Assembly (NCBI GenBank): GCA_035514535.1
Contig: DATKAZ010000090.1
Span: 6,782 to 70,781, forward strand
Length of the DNA stretch: 64,000 bases
From: XN24 sp035514535
Lineage (GTDB): Bacteria; Pseudomonadota; Gammaproteobacteria; Steroidobacterales; XN24
Reading direction: 5' to 3'
Shown: piece after piece, positions 46,368-54,427 of the stretch
Layout: every line of letters starts with the position of its first letter
How positions within the stretch are numbered: position 1 is the stretch's first letter
Position numbers and translations under genes: made by a program
Notes under the pieces: generated by a model
Told to the model about the DNA's origin: nothing
Seen by the model: the letters and a program-made list of their open reading frames with translations, nothing else
Databases searched by the model: none

Positions 46368-47588
46368 ATGGACACATGCTCAGAGGTGATTGTCGGCGTG
46401 CTCACTGAAGAAGGCCTGGACAGCTTCCACCTGAGGCGGCAACCGTTCATCTCCCGCACGGGTGAGGCGGCGTTCTATGCGGGACCCCAGCATCGCGAGG
46501 CGCTGGGTTTCCTGGACCGTGCGCTCCATTCGAACGACCTCCTGCTGGCGTTGACGGGCGAGACAGGCACCGGCAAGAACGTCACCCTGGACTTTGCGCT
46601 CAAGCAGACGCTCCCCGGTGCGCTGGTTGCGACCGTGGGCAGGATATCGGCCGATCCGGACGAATTTCTCATCGGCCTGCTCAGGGGCTTTGGTTTCGAC
46701 GGCGTCAAGGCCAACCGCGAGGAGATGCGCGGCCTGCTGACGGTCTACCTGGGACACCAGCGTCAGAAAGGCGTGACCACCGTGATCGTCGCCGACAATC
46801 CGGAAGTCGTGTCCGGCGGCGTCATCGAGGAAATCGGCTGGCTGGCATTGCTCGAAGCCGTGCGGCTGGGACGCCTCAAGCTGGTGCTGCTGGGCGGCGA
46901 GGCGCTAGAGCGCCAGCTCGCGGCGCCGCGGATGCATGCGCTCCGACAGATGATTCGCTGGCAGCACCGGCTCGAGGCGCTCGGCGCGGAGGAAACGCGC
47001 GACTACCTGGAGTTCCAGCTGGAAGCGGCCGGTTGCCCGCGACCCGGCGAGGTATTCACGAGCGAGGGCGCAGCGCGCGTCCATGCATATTCCGCAGGCC
47101 TCCCGGCACAGATCAACCAGATTGCCATCATGGCGCTCGAGGCCGCGGCGGAATCGGGCTCGGCAACGGTCGGCCCGCAGCATGTCGACCTGGTCAGCGG
47201 CGGAGCGGCCGGCAAGGGCCGGCCGAAGCCGCGCCGCGTGGCCTCCATGGATATCCTGCTGGACCGTGAGCCGAAAGCCCGGATCCGGCTCACGGCGCTG
47301 CGCCTGCTGATCGGCAGGCACCCGTGGAACGACGTGCAGCTTGACCACGATTCCGTCAGCCGGCATCACGCGATGCTGGTCAGGGAAGGCGGGCACTGGA
47401 CTGTGGTGGATCTCAACAGCACGAACGGGATCAGGGTCAATGATCATGTCGTCAGGCAACAGCGGCTGCGCCACGGCGACATCGTACAGATCGGTCGCTT
47501 CCGCCTGATGCTGAACGATGGGCTCGGCCCGGCGCAGGATCTGCCCGCCGTAGGAGAAATGGGCGAGACGACGGTGATTCCGGGCTAG
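46368..47588 (+). CDS. ExeA/GspA-like ATPase fused to an FHA domain
   Basis: 406 residues. Residues 15-275 follow the ExeA (GspA) AAA ATPase plan (FHLRRQPFISR, P-loop GETGTGKN at 64-71, then a helical part with AGLPAQINQIAIMALEAA). Residues 300-385 form an FHA domain with the phosphothreonine-binding pattern IGRHPWNDV, SVSRHHAML and LNSTNGIRVN. The P-loop Thr/Ser is Asn, and the Walker B position reads VIVADNPE rather than DEAQ/DEAH, so ATP hydrolysis is doubtful. The last residues contain an ETT motif (400-402). ATG 46368 is the longest start; GTGs at 46386 and 46398 are possible. Likely a phosphorylation-responsive adaptor. Confidence 0.82.
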   Translation: MDTCSEVIVGVLTEEGLDSFHLRRQPFISRTGEAAFYAGPQHREALGFLDRALHSNDLLLALTGETGTGKNVTLDFALKQTLPGALVATVGRISADPDEFLIGLLRGFGFDGVKANREEMRGLLTVYLGHQRQKGVTTVIVADNPEVVSGGVIEEIGWLALLEAVRLGRLKLVLLGGEALERQLAAPRMHALRQMIRWQHRLEALGAEETRDYLEFQLEAAGCPRPGEVFTSEGAARVHAYSAGLPAQINQIAIMALEAAAESGSATVGPQHVDLVSGGAAGKGRPKPRRVASMDILLDREPKARIRLTALRLLIGRHPWNDVQLDHDSVSRHHAMLVREGGHWTVVDLNSTNGIRVNDHVVRQQRLRHGDIVQIGRFRLMLNDGLGPAQDLPAVGEMGETTVIPG

Positions 47589-47613
47589 GGCCTGTTCACA
47601 CTTGAACGGGCCC

Positions 47614-48051
47614 TCAGGGCATCACGTCATCCATCATGCCGGCCTCTTCACCGTCGGGCTCGGCCGACTCGAGTTGTTCCATAAGCGTAATCGCGACACC
47701 CAGGAAATCGGCATCGGTGACGATGCCGCATAGCGCGCCATCCCGCATTACCGGCAGACAGCTGCGTTTCAGCCGGAACATCTTCAGGGCGGCGTGACGC
47801 ACGTTGCTGCGTTCATCGACCGTGTCGATACGGCGCACCATGATGTCCCGCACCTGTCGGTCGGCATGATCGCCCGCCAGCAGCACGTCGGTGCGGGAAA
47901 CCAGCCCGACCAGCTTGCCCGTGTCATCGAGGACCGGCAAATGCCTGATGGCATGCGCGGTCATCGTGCGGCGTGCCTCGCCGACAGTGGTATCGGGGCC
48001 GATGATCACGAGGCTACGCCGCGGCGTCATCAGTTCGCTGACATCCAGCAT
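47614..48051 (-). CDS. CBS-domain pair protein
   Basis: 145 residues. Two CBS domains fill most of the protein (VSELMTPRRSLVIIGPDTTV to about 60 and VRDIMVRRIDTVDERSNVR to about 120), each ending with a GLVSRTDVL / GIVTDADFL block, followed by an acidic tail. Such stand-alone pairs bind adenine nucleotides and signal energy state. No partner domain is attached. ATG 48051 lies 57 bases downstream of an FNR-type palindrome (48108-48121), which suggests induction at low oxygen. Confidence 0.88.
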   Translation of the reverse strand: MLDVSELMTPRRSLVIIGPDTTVGEARRTMTAHAIRHLPVLDDTGKLVGLVSRTDVLLAGDHADRQVRDIMVRRIDTVDERSNVRHAALKMFRLKRSCLPVMRDGALCGIVTDADFLGVAITLMEQLESAEPDGEEAGMMDDVMP

Positions 48052-48107
48052 GTGCTCAGGCTTCCATCGAATGTGGAACCATCATCGCGCCGTGGCGCCG
48101 CGGCGCA

Positions 48108-48121
48108 TTGACCTGCGTCAA
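48108..48121 (-). promoter_or_regulatory. FNR/Anr-type binding site upstream of the CBS gene
   Basis: The perfect palindrome TTGACCTGCGTCAA fits TTGAY-N4-RTCAA. Its centre lies 63-64 bases before the start codon of the CBS gene; a class-II site at -41.5 would then put transcription about 22 bases before the ATG. It is the only convincing match I saw in a non-coding stretch, and none was seen before the hydrogenase operons. Confidence 0.55.
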
Positions 48122-48144
48122 GAGCACGACGTATCGCACCGGGA

Positions 48145-50193
48145 TCACTCGCTGTCCGCGGCGCGCGCCGTGCCCATCAGGTCCTGTTGCACCTTCGGCG
48201 GTACCGGCTCATAGCGATCGAGCTGCATCGACCACGCGCCCGAACCGCCGGTCATCGCCTTGAGCTGGTTGGCATAGTCCTGCAGCTCGGAGAGCGGCGC
48301 CTCGGCGTCGATCTGGATCCGCTGCCCGGACAGCGAAGTCGAGCCGAGCATCCGGCCGCGGCGCGACGAAAGATGTCCCGTGATCGTGCCGAGGGCATCG
48401 ATCGGGACCGTGACCTGGAGACGCACTATGGGCTCCAGCACGATCGGTCCGGCGTCCTTGATCGCCTCGAGGAACGCGCGCCGGCCCGCACTGATGAACG
48501 CAACTTCCTTGGAATCTACCGGGTGTGTCTTGCCGTCGTATACGGCGACGCGAATATCGTGCAGCGGAAATCCCGCGATGGCACCGCTCTCGAGGGCCTG
48601 CCGAACGCCTTTCTCCACCGCGGGAATGAACTGCTGCGGGATCGAGCCGCCCACGACCTCGCTGGCGAATTCGAATCCCGCCCCGCGCCGCAGTGGTGCG
48701 ATCCTGAGAAATACCTCGCCGAACTGGCCGGCTCCGCCGGTCTGTTTCTTGTGGCGGTGGTGACCCTCGGCAGGCCTCGTGATCGTCTCGCGGTAGGGAA
48801 TCGTCGGCGCGTGGGTTTCGACCTCGACGTTGAAGCGCTCCTTCATGGCCTCGATGACAAGCCGCAGGTGCAGCTCGCCGCTGCACAACACGACCGTCTC
48901 GTTGGTGGCGCGGCGATGCTCGACCCGCAGCGCCGGGTCTTCGGCGCAAAGTTTCTGCAGCGCGTCCGACAGTTTCTGCTCGTTGCCGCGCTGGGCCGGC
49001 TGGATCGCAATGCCCATCATGGGCGGAGCCACTTCAGGAAGGCGGACGTGGAGGTGGTCCTCGTCATGAGAATCGTGCAGCACGTCGTTGAAGTTCAGGC
49101 TGTCGATGCGGGTCACGGCGATGATGTCACCGGGGCCGGCCTCGCTGACCTCCTCGGTCTGCTTGCCTTGCAGTCTGAACAGGTGATTGAGCTTGACCGG
49201 CTTGCGCGACTCGCCCACGAACAGCTGTGCGCCGGTCCTGATGGTGCCCTGGTGGACGCGCATGATGGCCGTGCGGCCCACGTAGGGATCGACGACGACC
49301 TTGAAGACGTGGGCCACGACGTGCCGGCCGGGCTGGGCCGCCACCACGACGGGCTCCGCGTGCTCGCCTTCGCCGCGCGTCAGAGGCGGCGGGTTGGCCT
49401 CGCGCGGGCTGGGGAGCAGCTTGACGATGTAATCCAGCAGGGCCTCGACCCCCGCGCCCGTCTCGGCGGACACGAACACCACGGGGATCAGGTGCCGCTC
49501 GCGCAGGGCCTGTTCGAAGGCGTCGTGCAGCTGTTGCGGGTCGAGATTCTGCCCCGAATCGAGATAAGCCTCCATCAGGGCCTCGTCCACCTCTACGACC
49601 TGGTCGAGGATCCTGGTATGTGCCTCCTCGACAGAGGAGAAATCGGTGGCCTCGCCGCTGTCCCGGAAGAAACAGTCGACGGCCTTGCGGCCGCTTTCCC
49701 CGGGCAGGTTGACCGGCAGGCAGCGCCTCCCGAAGGCCTCCTGAATGTCGGCGAGCAGGAGATTCAGCTTGTCGGGGTCGGTATCCATCTTGTTGACGAT
49801 GATCAGGCGCCCGAGCGCCGCGTCGCCGGCGGCCTTCATCATTCGCCGTGCGCCGGTCTCCAGGCCGCCGGCCGCGGACAGCACCAGGGCCGCACACTCG
49901 ACCGCCGGCAGCACCGCAATCGCGCGCGGCAGGAAATCCGTAAAACCGGGCGTGTCGATGATGTTGATCTCGCACTCCTGCCACGTGCAGTGGCAGACGG
50001 CGGTATCGAGAGAATGCGCCATCGAGATCTCGCGCGGGTCGAAATCGCAGACCGTGTCACCGCGCTCCGTGCGGCCGCGCTGCTTGATTGCTCCGGCGGC
50101 GTGCAAAAGCGCATCGGCCAGGCTGGTCTTGCCGGTCCCGGCGGGACCGATCAGGGCAAGGTTCCGGATGGCGTCGGTTCTGTCGTTATTCAT
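48145..50193 (-). CDS. Elongation factor G-like GTPase
   Basis: 682-residue translation-factor GTPase with the EF-G domain order. G1 LIGPAGTGKTSLADALL, G3 INIIDTPGFTDF, G4 IVNKMDTDPDK, domain II with VVVDPYVGRTAIMRVHQGTI, and domains III-V with GSIPQQFIPAVEKGVRQAL and SSRRGRMLGSTSL. It diverges from canonical FusA in the switch region (FDPREISMAHSLDTAV) and in domain II, so it is the auxiliary 'EF-G-like' type rather than the housekeeping factor; its role is unknown. ATG 50193 has GGAAAGG upstream. It is read in the same direction as the hyp operon, 49 bases after the SAM hydrolase. Confidence 0.85.
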   Translation of the reverse strand: MNNDRTDAIRNLALIGPAGTGKTSLADALLHAAGAIKQRGRTERGDTVCDFDPREISMAHSLDTAVCHCTWQECEINIIDTPGFTDFLPRAIAVLPAVECAALVLSAAGGLETGARRMMKAAGDAALGRLIIVNKMDTDPDKLNLLLADIQEAFGRRCLPVNLPGESGRKAVDCFFRDSGEATDFSSVEEAHTRILDQVVEVDEALMEAYLDSGQNLDPQQLHDAFEQALRERHLIPVVFVSAETGAGVEALLDYIVKLLPSPREANPPPLTRGEGEHAEPVVVAAQPGRHVVAHVFKVVVDPYVGRTAIMRVHQGTIRTGAQLFVGESRKPVKLNHLFRLQGKQTEEVSEAGPGDIIAVTRIDSLNFNDVLHDSHDEDHLHVRLPEVAPPMMGIAIQPAQRGNEQKLSDALQKLCAEDPALRVEHRRATNETVVLCSGELHLRLVIEAMKERFNVEVETHAPTIPYRETITRPAEGHHRHKKQTGGAGQFGEVFLRIAPLRRGAGFEFASEVVGGSIPQQFIPAVEKGVRQALESGAIAGFPLHDIRVAVYDGKTHPVDSKEVAFISAGRRAFLEAIKDAGPIVLEPIVRLQVTVPIDALGTITGHLSSRRGRMLGSTSLSGQRIQIDAEAPLSELQDYANQLKAMTGGSGAWSMQLDRYEPVPPKVQQDLMGTARAADSE

Positions 50194-50228
50194 GTTGTGG
50201 ACCTTTCCGTGAATGCAGCAAGTATAAG

Positions 50229-50252
50229 AAAAAAGAGACGCTTCAGGCCGTC
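50229..50252 (-). terminator. Possible weak terminator after the SAM hydrolase gene
   Basis: On the minus strand a short stem (GACG/CGTC around 50237-50252, overlapping the stop of the SAM hydrolase) is followed by six T residues (50229-50234). The stem is short, so efficiency is doubtful; it may partly separate the hyp operon from the EF-G-like gene. Confidence 0.3.
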
Positions 50253-51052
50253 GCCCCATCTCGTACCCAGACAGCTTCGCCCTCGCCGAGACCCAGCGTC
50301 CCGGCGGCGTCGGCGCCGTTGAGCGCGAGTTCCAGCAAGCCGAAGGCATTGATCAGCGCCAGTGGCCCGCCTGCGGCGGCGGCGCCGTACGTGGGCTGCA
50401 GCGGCCAGTCGCGCCGCGCCGCCTCCACCGTCGGCTGGCGATATGACGCGAGCAGCTCTGCGCCGATGTTGGTGATCAGGTTGCCGAAGCGATCGGCCAG
50501 CACGACCTGCCCGCGGGTCCCGCCCGCGTCCCGGCACGGCACCGGCAGCGGCGCAGGATCGTCGGGCGAGGCCGCCGCGCCGAAATCCTCCGGCGCGAGG
50601 GCGCCGGAGGCAAGCGCCGCAGCAATCGGGGCGAACAGGTCGCGGCCGTGGAAAGTGCGTGACAGGGTTTCGATGCCGAGGCGCGCGGGAAGGCGGGCGT
50701 CCATCCCCAGCCAGCGGACGTCCGCGCAGGTGCGCAGGGCTTCGGGCAGCAACCCGTTGTCCGGTGCCAGCAACAGCCGCTCTGCCGCGAGCGCCAGCAT
50801 GACGCGGCGAGCTGTGCCGACACCGGGATCGACGACGGCCAGGTGCACGGTGCCCGGCGGAAAATCCAGCCAGGCGCGTGCCAGCCAGAAACCCGCGAGA
50901 TCCGCCCGGCCCGCCGGAATTCCGTGGCTGAGGTCCACGATCCGTGCCGCCGGGAAGCGCCCGAGAATGCGCCCGTGGACGATGCCGGCGAATGGCTCCG
51001 TGACGCCGAAGTCGGTGGTCAGCGTGATCAGCCCATGCGGCGCAAACGGCAT
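50243..51052 (-). CDS. SAM hydroxide adenosyltransferase (S-adenosylmethionine hydrolase, DUF62)
   Basis: 269 residues. It cleaves S-adenosylmethionine with water to adenosine and methionine; the fold is shared with the bacterial chlorinase/fluorinase. The TLTTDFG motif is at residues 10-16. The water-activating Asp-Arg-His set is visible as D75 and R82 (DPGVGTARR) and H135 (TFHGRD), with the same Asp-to-Arg spacing as characterised hydrolases. The C-terminal beta domain holds the ADRFGNLITNI motif. ATG 51052, only 15 bases after hypE, so it is the apparent last member of the hyp operon. A halogenase role is unlikely with the Arg/His pair present. Confidence 0.88.
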   Translation of the reverse strand: MPFAPHGLITLTTDFGVTEPFAGIVHGRILGRFPAARIVDLSHGIPAGRADLAGFWLARAWLDFPPGTVHLAVVDPGVGTARRVMLALAAERLLLAPDNGLLPEALRTCADVRWLGMDARLPARLGIETLSRTFHGRDLFAPIAAALASGALAPEDFGAAASPDDPAPLPVPCRDAGGTRGQVVLADRFGNLITNIGAELLASYRQPTVEAARRDWPLQPTYGAAAAGGPLALINAFGLLELALNGADAAGTLGLGEGEAVWVRDGATA

Positions 51053-51067
51053 CCGTCCTCCCGCCGA

Positions 51068-52081
51068 TCAGCAGATCCGGGGCAGCGGATCGTCCTCGAG
51101 TTCCTCGAGTATCCGCCTGCCGCCGAGTTCCGTTGCCATGACTACCGGCCGGCCCTCCGCCTCGATCCGGCCGATGATCGCCGCGTCCTCGCCGCCGGGC
51201 AGGTTGCGCCAGGCCGAGAGTGCGCGCTCGGCATCGCCGGGAGCGAGGACTGCGACGACGCGACCTTCGCAGGCCAGGTAGTAAGGATCGTAGCCGAGCA
51301 TCTCGCAGACGCTGCGCACCGCGTCGCGTACAGGGATCGCCGCCTCGGCGAGTCGCACCGAGCAGCCGGTCGCGCGGGCGATCTCGTGGGCGACGGTCGC
51401 GAGACCGCCGCGGGTCGGGTCGCGCATGAAGCGCAACCCCGTGAAGTCGAGCAGGGCGCTGGTAAGCGGCAAAACGCTGGCGGCATCCGAGGCGAGATCA
51501 CCGCGCAGCCCGAACTGCTCGCGGGCGAGCATCACGGAAATGCCGTGATCGCCGACGCTGCCGCTGACCAGCACCTGGTCGCCGGGGCGGATGTCGCCCA
51601 TGGTCAGTCGCAGACCGGTTCGGCGCACGCCGATCCCCGTGGTCGCGAGATAGAGCCCGCCGCCCTGGCCGCGCGGCAGCACCTTGGTGTCTCCGGCCGC
51701 GACCTGCACGCCGACCTCGCGCGCTGCCCGGGCGAGGCTGCCTACGATACGCTCCAGCAGCTCGACCTCGAGGCCCTCCTCGATAAACACGTTGAGCGAG
51801 AGATACAGGGGCTTCGCACCCGCGACGGCCAGGTCGTTCGTCGTGCCGTGCACTGCCAGCGAACCGATGTCCCCGCCGGGAAACTCGAGCGGCTGCACTG
51901 TGAAGCCGTCCGTCGTGAATACGACCTCGCCGTCCGGCAGCTGCGGCAGCGGGCAGGCGTCGAGATCGGTGTCCAGGACGCCGCCGCCGAGGTGACGTGC
52001 GAACACTTCCCGGATGAGCTCCCGCATGTAGCGGCCGCCGTTGCCGTGGGCCAGGCCGATGCGTGCCTCTTCGAGCGCCAT
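51068..52081 (-). CDS. hypE: HypE hydrogenase maturation protein
   Basis: 337 residues. It dehydrates the carbamoyl group placed on its C-terminal cysteine to a thiocyanate that donates the CN ligands. The C-terminus ends PRIC as required. ATP-binding AIRS-fold motifs include LAHGNGGRYM, FTTDGFTVQPLEFPGGDIGSLAVHGTTNDLAVAGA and the second-domain DPTRGGLA. ATG 52081 with GGAGA upstream. It lies 51 bases after hypF and acts with it. Confidence 0.96.
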   Translation of the reverse strand: MALEEARIGLAHGNGGRYMRELIREVFARHLGGGVLDTDLDACPLPQLPDGEVVFTTDGFTVQPLEFPGGDIGSLAVHGTTNDLAVAGAKPLYLSLNVFIEEGLEVELLERIVGSLARAAREVGVQVAAGDTKVLPRGQGGGLYLATTGIGVRRTGLRLTMGDIRPGDQVLVSGSVGDHGISVMLAREQFGLRGDLASDAASVLPLTSALLDFTGLRFMRDPTRGGLATVAHEIARATGCSVRLAEAAIPVRDAVRSVCEMLGYDPYYLACEGRVVAVLAPGDAERALSAWRNLPGGEDAAIIGRIEAEGRPVVMATELGGRRILEELEDDPLPRIC

Positions 52082-52132
52082 GCGCGAATCTCCTCTCGGG
52101 GAATTCAGGGATGCGGAATCGGGCCTGCCATT

Positions 52133-54427
52133 CTACCTGCCTCGCGCGTCGGCCGCGGCCTGCTCGATCAGCTGGCCGTACGCGATGCACGCGTCATTGG
52201 CGGGGAGGCGCGTCGGCAGGGCCAGGCTTGTGCCGGCGGCGGTGAACGACGCCTGCATGCTGTCGGCCAGCCGACGGTTCTGCAGCACGCCGCCGGTGGC
52301 GCCGACCGCCGCGATGGCATGGTTGTCGCGCAGCCGCATGTACATGGCGCAGGCGGTCGCCGCAAGCGTCTCGTGAAACCACGCGGCGCGTACCGCGACG
52401 GGCCGTGAGGCATCGAGCAACGGGGCCAGCAGCGGGCCCCAGTCGGCGCGCAGGATCCCTTCCGCGTCGACGGCCAGAGGCAATGGCGCGGCATCTGGCG
52501 ACGCCGTGTCTGCGGCTGTTGCCTCGAGCCGCATGGGGCCTTCGCCTTCGTAGCCGGCGTGCAGGCACAAACCTGTCAGCGCCGCGGCGGCGTCGAACAG
52601 CCGGCCGACGGCACTGCTTGCGGGGGTATTCAGACCGCGCTCCCAGGCCGCCCGCGCGAGGCCGTCCGGGTCGGGGCAGGCGGGCCAGTCGCAGCCGGCT
52701 TCCCAGCACAGCGCCGCGGCGCTGCGCCAGGGTTCGCGCCCGGCACGCTCGCCGCCGGACAGCCGGAACGGACGGAAGCTCGCGACACGGTGCCAGGCCC
52801 CTGGCCGACCGAGGAATGCTTCGCCGCCCCACAGGCTGCCGTCGCCACCGTAGCCGACGCCGTCCCAGGTGAAGATGAGCAGCGGCTCCGAACCGGGCAT
52901 CTCCGCGGCGAGCGCGCCGGCATGGGCGTGGTGATGCTGGATGGCCGTTACGGGGAGGCCGCTGCGCCGGGCCCAGCGTGCCGTCGCATAGCCCGGATGG
53001 GCATCGCAGGCCATCGCCTCGACCCGCACACCGTAAAGGGCCTGCAGGTCCGACGCGACCTGCTCGAAGACTTCGAGGCTCCGTTCCGAGTCCATGTCGC
53101 CGATGTGCGGGGAGACCACGCAGCGGTGTCCCCAGGCCAGCGCGAGCGTGTTCTTCATGTGGGCGCCGACGGCAAGCACGGGTCGGGATACGGGCGTGAC
53201 AAGCTCGAGCTCGACCGGCGCGCTGCCGCGACCGAGGCGCAGTGGCCGCGGGCGGCGGCCGATGCTGCGCCAGACGGGGTCATCGGCCGGCCGGACGATG
53301 GGCCGGTCGTGGTGCAGGCATCCCTCGACGAGGTGCGCGAGGCGGCTCTCGACGTCCGCCCGGCCGGTCAGCACCGGCTCGCCGCTGATATTGGCCGAGG
53401 TCGCGACCAGCGGCCGGCGCAGGTCACCCAGCAACAAGGCATGCAGCGGGCTGTAGGGCAGCATGACGCCGAGTTCGGCAAGGCCCGGCGCGAGGGCTGC
53501 CGGCAAGGTGCCAGGGCGCCGGCGCACGAGCACGATCGGCCGCTGCACAGAGCGCAGCAGTGCCACTTCGGCATCCGTCGGCACCGCGATGCGGTGCAGT
53601 GCGGCGAGCCCGTCATCGCCCTCCAGCGGGCACATCACGGCGAGCGGCTTGGTGGGGCGGGGCTTGAGACGCCGCAGTCGCGCGATCGCAGCCTCGTTGG
53701 CGGCATCGCAGACGAGGTGATAACCGCCGATTCCCTGCACCGCGACCAGCCGGCCCGCGGCCAGCGCCGCGACGCACGCTCGCAGTGCCGCCTCGGTGGA
53801 CAGCAGGGGGGCGGCGCCCGGCGCGGTCCATTCCAGCCGCGGGCCGCAAGCTGGGCAAGCGACCGGCTCGGCGTGGAAGCGCCTGTCCGCCGGCGTTTCG
53901 TATTCGGCTCGACAGGGCGCACATAGTGGAAAACCGGCCATCGAGGTATTGGCCCGGTCGTAGGGCAGGGCGCGGATGATGGTGTAGCGAGGGCCGCACT
54001 GCGTGCAGTTGATGAACGGGTAGCGGTGCCTGCGGTCCGCCGGGTCGGCCAGCTCGGCGAGGCAATCATCACAGGCGAAATAATCGGGTGGCACGAAGAT
54101 GCGCGGCTCGGCCGCGGCCTCGCTGGCGAGGATGTCGAACCGCGCCGGGGCCGCACCCCGCCAGTCCTCGACACGACGCAGCTGCGGAGTTGCGATGGCG
54201 GGGGCCGCGTCGATGATGTCGCGCGTGAAGGCATCGAGATTCCCGGCCGCGCCGCACACGAGGACCTCGACTTCGCCGACCGTATTCCTGGCCCAGCCCG
54301 TGAGGCCGTGTTGCTGCGCGAGACGGAACAGGAACGGGCGGAAACCGACGCCCTGGACCTGGCCGGAAATCCAGAGTCTGCGCCCGGAGTTCAGGCCACC
54401 TCCCGGGTGCGCACGCCGTTCGACCAC
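52133..54427 (-). CDS. hypF: HypF carbamoyltransferase
   Basis: About 764 residues. It makes carbamoyl-adenylate from carbamoyl phosphate and transfers the carbamoyl to HypE. Domains in order: acylphosphatase (SGQVQGVGFRPFLFRLA), double zinc finger (CDDCLAEL, CTQCGPRYT, CAPC, CPACGP), YrdC-like (KPRPTKPLAVMC) and a Kae1-like domain (IQHHHAHAGALAAEM, FTWDGVGYGGDG, GATGGVLQNRRL). The start is uncertain: GTG 54427 overlaps hypD; a CTG at 54394 overlapping the hypD stop would give the more usual short N-terminus. Coupled to hypD. Confidence 0.94.
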   Translation of the reverse strand: MVERRAHPGGGLNSGRRLWISGQVQGVGFRPFLFRLAQQHGLTGWARNTVGEVEVLVCGAAGNLDAFTRDIIDAAPAIATPQLRRVEDWRGAAPARFDILASEAAAEPRIFVPPDYFACDDCLAELADPADRRHRYPFINCTQCGPRYTIIRALPYDRANTSMAGFPLCAPCRAEYETPADRRFHAEPVACPACGPRLEWTAPGAAPLLSTEAALRACVAALAAGRLVAVQGIGGYHLVCDAANEAAIARLRRLKPRPTKPLAVMCPLEGDDGLAALHRIAVPTDAEVALLRSVQRPIVLVRRRPGTLPAALAPGLAELGVMLPYSPLHALLLGDLRRPLVATSANISGEPVLTGRADVESRLAHLVEGCLHHDRPIVRPADDPVWRSIGRRPRPLRLGRGSAPVELELVTPVSRPVLAVGAHMKNTLALAWGHRCVVSPHIGDMDSERSLEVFEQVASDLQALYGVRVEAMACDAHPGYATARWARRSGLPVTAIQHHHAHAGALAAEMPGSEPLLIFTWDGVGYGGDGSLWGGEAFLGRPGAWHRVASFRPFRLSGGERAGREPWRSAAALCWEAGCDWPACPDPDGLARAAWERGLNTPASSAVGRLFDAAAALTGLCLHAGYEGEGPMRLEATAADTASPDAAPLPLAVDAEGILRADWGPLLAPLLDASRPVAVRAAWFHETLAATACAMYMRLRDNHAIAAVGATGGVLQNRRLADSMQASFTAAGTSLALPTRLPANDACIAYGQLIEQAAADARGR

